Part shown: positions 56,384 to 64,000 of the stretch, in pieces
How the letters are laid out: the number at the start of each line of letters is the position of its first letter
Position numbering within the stretch: position 1 is the first letter of the stretch
From: Isoetes taiwanensis
Taxonomy: Eukaryota; Streptophyta; Lycopodiopsida; Isoetales; Isoetaceae
Assembly (NCBI GenBank): GCA_021234155.1
Contig: JAJEKV010000006.1
Span: 10,627,317-10,691,316 of the forward strand
Length of the DNA: 64,000 bases
Direction: 5' to 3'
Notes under the pieces: model-generated
Databases searched by the model: none
Told to the model about the DNA's origin: nothing
The model's input: the letters and a program-made list of their open reading frames with translations, nothing else
Position numbers and translations under genes: made by a program

Positions 56384-56881
56384 TGTATGGGTGTTTCACG
56401 GCTATCAAGAACCCTTACCAAGTGGTGGCTTAGGGGACTAGGTGGTTTGTCAACCCACGGCCCACAAAAACTACTTTCCTTGGTCTCCTGCAAAATCAAA
56501 AGTGGTGCTACAATTACCAATTGAAACTTGCAGAACATTATGCAAAGTGAAATAAGACAAGTAAAATAACTGCCTGATCTTAAATATTGGATTGCACCTT
56601 TTATATGTAATAGGTTGTTTTGCACTTTGGTTTCTTCATTATCATGCGGGTTCTCTCACTATCTTCATCTTCAGAGTCGATAAGCACCACTTGTAATGCG
56701 CCTTCTCCTTCGCAGAGCAAATGCATATTGATCCCTAGGTTGAAACTCGAAACAAATTTTACAAGGACACAATGGGGGAAAATAAATATATTCTGGTATT
56801 AAACAAAAACCTTTTAACTGATCGTTTTGGCATGTCTTGTGCAAACAAAATTGGGCCTAAAACAAGTACATATAAATTACA
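56384..56881. other. T1 spacer between minus-strand genes
   Basis: No domain recognised. Short frames on both strands; it may include introns of the phosphatase or of the neighbouring gene. Confidence 0.4.
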
Positions 56882-58856
56882 TTAGACTGAGGGTTTTTTT
56901 CCTAGTGCCACGTCTATAGGCACGTCCTCATCAACCGAATCATCTGACTCACCCTCACTCTCGGGCTCTATAACATTTTTGGTCCTGGACCTTGTGAGCC
57001 TTGTGATTCGGGCCACAACCTTGTTCACCTGCTTATCCACTATATTCGGGTCTTCAACATCCTTGTCTTCCTCTGCAACAACGGTGTTAGAGGAGGCCTT
57101 TGTAGAGGTTCTTTCGCAGAATTTGGAACTATATTGTATTTTCAAAGATCGTCCGAACTCCACCGGAATCTGCTTTGGGACCGTGTTGGTGTCTTTAGCA
57201 GTGCTTTCAGTGTCTTTGATTGTGTCTTGACCGCTTGCCTCATCTTTGTTCCACCGCCTACAAAGCGCTTCTAATGTACCCACTTCAAGAAACAAACGTG
57301 TACCTTTTGGTCGTTTCTTGCTTGTGGAGTTCGAGTCCTTGTAGACTTGTGTCCGGGGTCCTTTACTAAGAGGTGTTTTCACATGCTTCCTTTTTTCACA
57401 TTAACATGCCCGAGTTGTAGCTACCACCTCATCTAAGTCAATTGTCTCAACTTCTTCGTTTGTGTCTTGCCCCAACATATAAGGTTTCTGCTTGACTGTC
57501 TTCCCCAATTCCTCCACTAACCCTCGGGCTTTGAACTGTTTTTCGAAAGCATTCGAGGCAAGGTGTCTTCTCCATAAAGCAAACTCGAGGTACCGACATG
57601 TATACGTGGCCACATTTCAGCTTCGGACTTAGGGTGTAATCATCCGGAATGCCACCCCAGCATGTGGAGCATCTCTCCTCATCTCCAATTGGCAACCTGA
57701 ATGTCACGGGATAGATGCTCACAAGCTGGCCCGCCTCTCCTTGTAAGCTCCCTAAGCCCTGTTGAGATTCTCGTAAGTCTTCGCTTGGCTTTTGCAAGTC
57801 GCACTTCATTGTTTGCAATCTCGGCAGCCTATAGTGGCCACCGTTGAACTATCCCCTCATCTACCGGGCCACCCCCCATTTCAACAAGGGCTTTGAGCAT
57901 GTACTCTGCCATGTCTTTTCTCTCCAAGCTCAAGAGGCTTCACAGAGGCACCGACATCGGGACTGCGGATCGCTTGAAGACGTGAGATGTTGTCTTTAAT
58001 TTTCTGCAATTTCTCTTGTGAAGCCGAGAAGAAAGCTCCCTTAGCCTGGGACTGGACAACTAGCTCCTTCTTGGAGACTAAATCAGCCTGCTGCGTGTTT
58101 AGGGTTTCCTGCAAATCTGTGCACATGACTTCCAGGCGTGATATGTTCTCCCCATAAGCTGTGTAAGCTGTTGGGCACATTGCAAAGCTCCTAATGGACG
58201 GCCTCCCTTCTAATTTAATACCAGTGCCTCCTGAAACTGGCCTTTCTGCTATGCTTTCAGGTGCTGTGGTTTGCTGGGATTTGTCGACCTCGCTTTCTCG
58301 CTTCTTCGGAGCACCGCTGGTGGGTTCACTTTAACCTTGTTCTTTGCTGAGGGCTCTACTCTTTGCCGCGAATCACGCCTAATTAACCTTGAACTTCTGT
58401 GGATCCTGCTTTGCTCTCAGGCAGTTATTGAATGCAAATAGGTATGATACTGTCTTTCTAACTTCTCTGTTCTTCAACCCGTCCGGGTATATTTTGCTCA
58501 GAAGTTCTATTAGAGCTTCTTCGTGCTCTGGCCTTACCTTGTCAATGGAAGTTATGACCCCGTTGGTATCCCAAACTTCATTGTACTCTGCAGATATGAG
58601 ATCTGCTCAAAATTGAGAGGGATGAACGCCCTCGTTTGGCACTCCGCATACGCATGGAAGTCTTCTTCGGTTCAAGAATCACCAGTCCCGGTCTTAAGGG
58701 AACGTTTTTCCGGCCCGAAGAATGCAAGAAAATCAATTAACCGTGGTTGAACCCTAAACCCATAGAAATTTTGTTTTGTTGCTTTTTGCTTACCCGGCAA
58801 ATGGGTTCCGTTGGAATTACTGCTTGAGCGGGCGGATCAATCACCTTCTTTACCAT
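56882..58856 (-). pseudogene. T1 second gene, multi-exon, unknown function
   Basis: ATG 58856 (MVKKVIDPPAQAVIPTEPIC) with exon 1 ending 58794 at a GTAAGC donor. The next exon begins 58753 (VQPRLIDFLAFFGPEKRS) and has one TGA, followed by EEDFHAYAECQTRAFIPLNF. Further on are a coiled-coil-like segment (58180-57881), a Cys/His cluster (RCSTCWGGIPDDYTLSPKLK, then CGH; 57700-57615), YLEFALWRRHLASNAFEKQF, and an acidic, Lys-rich C-terminal part (57382-56882, ending VDEDVPIDVALGKKPSV). I do not recognise the family. It is inside the TIRs and convergent with the transposase, so it is probably a second transposon protein, possibly DNA-binding. At least two frame changes are needed. Confidence 0.6.
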
Positions 58857-59181
58857 GGTTGATGTGTTTGTTTAATGTGGAAATCCGAGAGCGCAAATTC
58901 GCGGGTTGCTTGGCCGGAACAGAGAAAGTTGGGGAAGAGAGATTTGGAAAAACACAAATTCGAAAGTTCGTTCGTTTGTCTAGTGGTTCCAGTTGCGTGT
59001 GGGTCGATTCATTCGGGGCTTAAAAGCGAGGTAATGATTGTATAAACGGTACCGAGCTAGATTTAATAGAGGCGTAATATAGGTGGTACTATATAGGTGA
59101 AGGGTGGGAAAAAAATGTTTGAAGGGTGGAAAACAATGTATTTTGGGTGCTGGTGCTGGTGCTGGGGTCGCGTTTTTTTGC

Positions 59182-59204
59182 TACCCACCAGCATACTTTC
59201 ACCC
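59182..59204 (-). repeat. T1 right terminal inverted repeat
   Basis: Exact complement of 40694-40716. A GGTGCT microrepeat (59147-59165) lies just inside. Confidence 0.95.
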
Positions 59205-60292
59205 CATACATTATAGTAGATCAAAGGGAAACCAAACACTACTTCATATGTATGCACGATCTCACAAGAGTTCTCTATGTTAGAAAGGTGAAAGTATGAT
59301 ATTCTATATCGACTCGTACCAGTGTTACTTTGCTCATGAATTTCCATATTCGAACGAAGAAGCTCTGAAGTTTATAATACATTCCAAGTGAAGATTACAA
59401 AGTTAGTTTGTCTGGCTCTTTTCTTCTCTCTGATCATCTACATGTACCCAACTTATGCCCACTATTACTAATGTTTGACTGAAAAGTATGACAAATGTTG
59501 GCTCTGGCTCATACTCCACAAGTAACGGTAAGGATCTAAGATACATTCAGTCACCACACAATGAAAAACGTTATTCATCAATTAGAAATAAATGATTTTA
59601 AAGTGAAGGCAAATTCCTTCTGCATGCAATGTCAACATTCAGCAGATCTACAGGATTACCAGCGGATGAAAAAATACATCCAAGTTGAAATTTCTGCATA
59701 AGCATGTTGTAAAATAGCAATATGCAGAACAAGAGATTGAATCAAGTACATATTATTCCATACAAGAAGGTGAAAGAACAATATGAAAATATTGTAAACC
59801 CATGTATGCTTCGCATCGCCCAGATTAGGAGAGGACTTAGATGATGCGCACCTATGGTAGATCCTTTTCAGGAACCCTTTGCAATGTCTGTGATTGTGTC
59901 TTATTTGCTATCTGCTTGAAGGAAGGAAAAATATACGCCAGTATAGTGATTGGAAGGAAATTGGCATGCTCAGTGCCATAGCTGAACAAAACAATCAGGG
60001 CATCGGAATTCATCTTGCTTCTCGATTACATATTTAGTTCTCAGAAACCTGGCTTAGGCTGCACAGATGAGTAAGTGGATGGATTGATGGGTGTCGACCA
60101 TTGGAATGCAATATCAATTGTGAAGGGAATGCTTCGGTTCTGATGCAATTTTTGTTTCAATGGCCATAGCAGTACATGATTTTAAAATTTGTTTTAAGAG
60201 TTGAGAGGTGCGTATCCTTGTTACTTAAAAATGTTAATTTCTACCTTGTATCTAGGGGCTCCAATTAGGGTTTGTGTGAACACTGAACAGAC
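59205..60292. other. Upstream region of the lipoate ligase gene
   Basis: AT-rich, no gene seen. It should contain the promoter and 5' UTR of the gene starting at 60293, but no clear TATA box could be singled out. Confidence 0.5.
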
Positions 60293-63200
60293 ATGGCTGT
60301 GCAGAAACCATTACTACGGCTTTTGCACCTTCAGCGTTTTCCAATATTACGTCAGCTACAGCTTGAGGAGAAGCTCCTTCGCACTACCAACCAGAATTGG
60401 TGCATCATAAATGACGGTACCCATCCCACTTCAATCGTCATGGGCATCTCGGGGTAAGAAAAGCGTTATGGTTCACCTTCTTTTCCTTTTATAACATTGC
60501 TCTCTTTAGATCTAAGTCCTCATCTTTGCAGGAAGCCTGAATTATTGCTTGACCTCCATCGAGTTACACAGGATAGAATCCCTGTTATCAGAAGGTTCAG
60601 TGGAGGAGGGACTGTTGTTGTTGACGATGATACAATTTTTGTCACGTTAATTTGCTCTCAAGATGCTTTTCCTAACATGCCACTATTTCCAAGGCCCATC
60701 ATGACTTGGACAGAGGAGTTGTACAAATTGGTATTTCGAAATAATCCAGGATTCAGCTTGCAGGAGCATGGTATGAGATTTTTTTTTTGTTTTGAACTTC
60801 TTTAACATTGATGTTAAAAATGTCAAGGATGAGAAAAGTCAGATCCTCGGGATTAAAAGGATACTTAAGCTCCTAGTTGTATATCAAGTACGATTGTGTT
60901 CATTGGGCTCATAGACACGAGCGGTCTCCTGTAGACGTCAATAAAAAATTTCTTTCTTTCTTATTCGGGTGTTTTTTTTCTTGCTTACTTGCGTGGGCTA
61001 GCTATATAGCATCCTGAGAGAGGAACCGGAAGGGGAATTGGAAGGAGAACCGGAACCTATGTCATTTTCCATGATAAAACACTGGGCAAGTAAAGTGCTT
61101 TTCGGGAATGTTGAGTGTCCAGATAACCTAGCATTGGATGGAATAGTTCTTGTTGAGTTAATGAGCTTTTCTGGTTGAGAAGGTAGCTGCAGCCATCTCT
61201 GCAAGCATCTCAAGCAGTTGAATGGTACCCACTTAAGCCTTGTTCTGAATCCTATCTGGTATTGTGTGTAGCAGAGGCACAAGTTAGTTTCAAGCCTTGG
61301 CTTGCAAATTGTGTCAGAATGAGTCAACGTTGTACATCTGATTTGCAAAAGCTGCTCAAGACATGTTGGATTAAATATGAATTTGTGATCTACAATGAGA
61401 AAGAAAAGTATCGGCAAATTGAGACCCCTGATCATCTAACAACTTTGCAGAGAAGGCTCAAATCGGAATGGAGCGCAAGATTCATGATTTTAGACTCAAA
61501 ATCCATATTTGCCTCAAGCTTTGTTTGCTGTTGATAATGAACATCCCCATGGATCTTCTAAACATAAACGTCTGTTCTATAAAGCACGTTTTCTTTTTTA
61601 TTATAACCATGATGGAATCATATAGCCAATGGGGAAGATATGCAGTATCGAGCTATTGGTTTAATATATTGGTAGCATTATGGGCAAAATTATGGGCAAC
61701 GTTTATGCTCTTAGTTATTCTATCCAAGAGAGCTGGATCTTCAATTCGTTATCTGGGCTATGGGTATAGAAAATATTCACCGCTCTATAGATGGTAGGGT
61801 ATGATAAAGAAGGAAGGGGTATATCATTTTGAGGGAATTTTTGCCAAGTTTGCCAGAACAGAACATGATCAATTAATATTTGGAGAATCCGTGCAAATGA
61901 GAAGGCCACGAGGAATTCTTTTGAGGGACTGCTGCCAAGATAAAATGAGTTCTAAATATGCTGCTATTAAGGACGAGAAAGGGCTTGTGCCAGAAGATGG
62001 CATCTATGATGGAAGTTTTTTTGCAGACTTCGAAAAATGAGAAGGATTCCGTTTCACAATGAGCATGGACATGAGCAAGTAGGCTAGCACAACTGGGATA
62101 CTCACATGTATGTAAACCAATTTAAGATACTGGCCATTGGGGTGCAAATTATTTCCTTACCTCACTATTGGATAAGTTTAAACAGTTTAAACCCGTGATT
62201 AAACCTGCTATCTTATCAGATTTTGTTCACTGATAATAGAGGCGAATATACATCTTGCAAATTAGGAAGTCCTTGGATATTTGCAGGCGATTAACAGCCC
62301 TGTATACACCACAATGAAATGGTTGGCTGAGATGCCATTCTGGATTTGCCTTCCCGGGAAGTGATCTTTAGGTGTTCGGTGCAATAAAGTTTTTAGACAT
62401 CCAAGTTGGACATTTCTGCTCGAAAGAGGCCAGGATGATAACGTAAGAACTGGATATGTCAGTTCGAGGGAAAAGTGTCAATTTGACAGAGAATTTTTGA
62501 AATGGTTGGCTGAGATGCCATTCTGGACTTGCCTTCCCTGGAAGTGATCTTCTAAATTTGCCTTCTGTGATAGACTGATGAAACTAGCATTCTATACTCT
62601 AAATAAAGGCCAGGATGACAACGTAAGAACTGGATAGGGAAAAATGGTCAAATTGACACACAATTTTGCATTGGGAATCAAAGTTTGTGCCTAGATGCAT
62701 TGGATGTTGTTGGCAAAATAATCTCTCTCTGGTCGGGAATCCAAGTCTCGTACCCTTGGTCCTAATATGCCAAAGGGAAAGTTATTTCGAGACATGGTAT
62801 CTGCCCTTCCATAATACCAGGTGTCGGATCAGACATAAACCTGCTGAAAACACTTATGCAATTTCAGGCCTTGTTATGATCAAATAAATAAATGCTTTAA
62901 TAAGACATTTTTATATTTGTTGTTCTTGATAACAAATACTTACTATGTTGAAGACATAACGTATTTGACTTAACAGATTATGCTTTTGGTGATAAGAAAT
63001 TTGGCGGCAATGCTCAATCAATAATAAAAAACCGTTGGTTACACCACACATCTTTCTTATGGGATTATAAGGACCTCCACATGGGCTATTTGACTATCCC
63101 TGCAAAAGCCCCTGCTTATCGCCTTGTAAGTTTCAACTAATAGAGGGCATCGTCGAGTTCATCATCTTCTTTTTTAAGTTCTAAGGAAAAGTATTGATTA

Positions 63201-63415
63201 TGCAGGCTCGGTGTCACAATGAGTTTTTATGTTGCTTGAAGGATGTTTTTCCACTTCGCAAGGATTTTATGAATGCTGTTGAGCTAGCACTTGGCCACTT
63301 TTTCTCTGTAGAGGAGATTAATATATTGGAAATTGACGAGAATTCAATGATCCCATATCCCCGCTCAACCAAGATTATAAGCTTCAATGTGATGGAAACA
63401 GAGAAAAGCAAGTAG
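60293..63415 (+). CDS. LPLA: Lipoate-protein ligase A family protein (4 exons, intact)
   Basis: Exons are 60293-60453, 60532-60770, 62977-63125 and 63206-63415. All introns are GT-AG, and the exons join in frame to 252 codons. Exon 1 has LRQLQLEEKLLRTT and WCIINDGTHPTSIVMGISG. Exon 2 has KPELLLDLHR, IPVIRRFSGGGTVVVDDDT and FVTLICSQDAFPN. Exon 3 has DYAFGDKKFGGNAQSIIKNR and WLHHTSFLWDY. Exon 4 runs to TAG 63415. The RRFSGGGTVVVD and DKKFGGNAQ motifs are the nucleotide/lipoyl-binding loop and the lysine region of the LplA fold. The enzyme attaches lipoate to E2 and H subunits; the Arabidopsis homologue acts in mitochondria. No stops or shifts, so it is probably functional. I see no obvious long N-terminal targeting peptide. 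Confidence 0.93.
60771..62976 (+). other. Large intron 2 of the lipoate ligase gene
   Basis: 2,206 bp, donor GTATGAG, acceptor TTTGACTTAACAG. It holds open frames I do not recognise (61262-61534; 61801-62040 with EGIFAKFARTEHDQLIFGES), probably an old insertion, and a tandem duplication listed separately. Confidence 0.85.
62318..62680. repeat. About 182-bp tandem duplication in intron 2
   Basis: AATGGTTGGCTGAGATGCCA occurs at 62318 and 62501, and AGGCCAGGATGAYAACGTAA at about 62427 and 62607. Copies have diverged by small changes. Confidence 0.88.
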
Positions 63416-64000
63416 TGTAGCTTTGAAGGCCAATCGAAGCTCAGACTTCCTTTTTTAACTTATCTTGAGATTCTATACATGGGCCTAAAATGTGCCTTGA
63501 TGCGCTTGTTGATTCCTCGATCTTACAATTTGCAAAAATAATGGGATTTTAATGTTGTACTTCCACAAACATGCTTTAGTGTTCTGATGGGCTTCTGGAA
63601 ATGTGCCATCCTTAACTTGCAGAATCCAGGTTGTTTCATTGCAGGTACTTGATGTGCCAAATTAAGTGGCTAATTTAGCTGGACTGCTTCAAGTAGTTCA
63701 GTTTGGAGTAAGTTTTTGTCAAATAACAAATGTTTGTCTGAAAAGTTTTAATAGTTCGTTCTTATTAATGGAACTGTATTATGTGTCTGCAGGAAGAATC
63801 ATAAAAGTGCACAAACAACTTTTACAGTGATTTGCTATGGATATGAAACATGATAAACAGAATCTTGAACTGTATGTTAAGATTGATCAGGTTTGCTGTA
63901 TATAAATGTGCAAAATGGCCATCTAATCTTCGTCTTAAAGTCTACCAAAATTGAATTTGACATTTCTGGTTCGACTGGCCTGTATCCGCTTGACTGGTAG
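63416..64000 (+). other. 3' flank of the lipoate ligase gene
   Basis: AT-rich sequence, presumably 3' UTR and intergenic. No further gene recognised before the window ends. Confidence 0.5.

Larger units (their letters stand above)
40694..59204 (+). mobile_element. T1: large TIR DNA transposon carrying phosphatase and second gene
   Basis: Perfect 23-bp inverted termini: GGGTGAAAGTATGCTGGTGG (40694 on) and its complement ending 59204. Length is 18,511 bp, or about 7.65 kb without Helitron H3. A plus-strand gene encodes a broken DDE-type transposase (40952-54900). The minus strand has an FCP1-like phosphatase frame (56383-55444) and a multi-exon gene (58856-56882). The flanks ATACCATA (left) and ATACATTA (right, one base beyond the TIR) agree at 6 of 8 positions, a possible 8-bp target duplication. 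The superfamily is uncertain. Confidence 0.85.

Noticed and set aside
40694-59204. Assigning T1 to the KDZ superfamily
   Set aside because: An 8-bp duplication is only 6 of 8 matched and the transposase is too broken to classify by eye.

Overview
This 64 kb window is nuclear DNA from a land plant with a large, transposon-rich genome. A gymnosperm or fern would fit, but I cannot fix the taxon. Plant signs are Ty3/gypsy chromoviruses primed by initiator tRNA-Met, Helitron-captured PPR fragments, a fragment of chloroplast ClpC, and one apparently intact host gene (lipoate-protein ligase, four exons, 60293-63415). Almost everything else is a deeply nested set of mobile elements.

Layout. (1) E1 (about 849-21448, +) is an old, broken Ty3/gypsy element. 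Its gag carries a GATA microsatellite split by a 280-bp MITE, and its RNase H gene is split by E2. (2) E2 (4845-17731, +) is a 12.9-kb chromovirus with 1.6-kb LTRs, a 5-bp target duplication (AAGAG), PBS, gag-pol and an integrase chromodomain. Between PBS and gag it carries two extra reading frames, ORF-A (histone H3-like) and ORF-B (unknown). (3) E3 (21449 to about 39735, -) is a related chromovirus inserted in the right-hand repeat of E1. Its 3' LTR is split by Helitron H1 (22482-31693), which is itself split by Helitron H2 (24972-29025, -). E3 carries a diverged ORF-B in the same place before gag. (4) T1 (40694-59204) is a large terminal-inverted-repeat DNA transposon with a broken DDE-type transposase, an FCP1-like phosphatase reading frame and a second minus-strand gene. 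It is split by Helitron H3 (42080-52941), which carries ClpC and PPR fragments. (5) 59205-64000 is the host-gene neighbourhood.

Most interesting point. ORF-A starts with an H3-like tail (MARTKSTAR), has a long charged linker, and ends in a complete histone H3 fold that aligns without gaps to canonical H3 residues 49-135. ORF-B is shared by two diverged elements, so it looks like a lineage component and not an accident. A retroelement that encodes a chromodomain integrase together with its own H3-like protein would be a new kind of chromatin-directed retrotransposon. I know of no description of one, but I could not search.

Several insertion borders can be proved from sequence alone, because removing the insert rejoins a reading frame: E2 in RNase H, H2 in a PPR frame, and H3 in the transposase. 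The three Helitrons share a 3' hairpin with a constant AAC loop and compensating stem changes.
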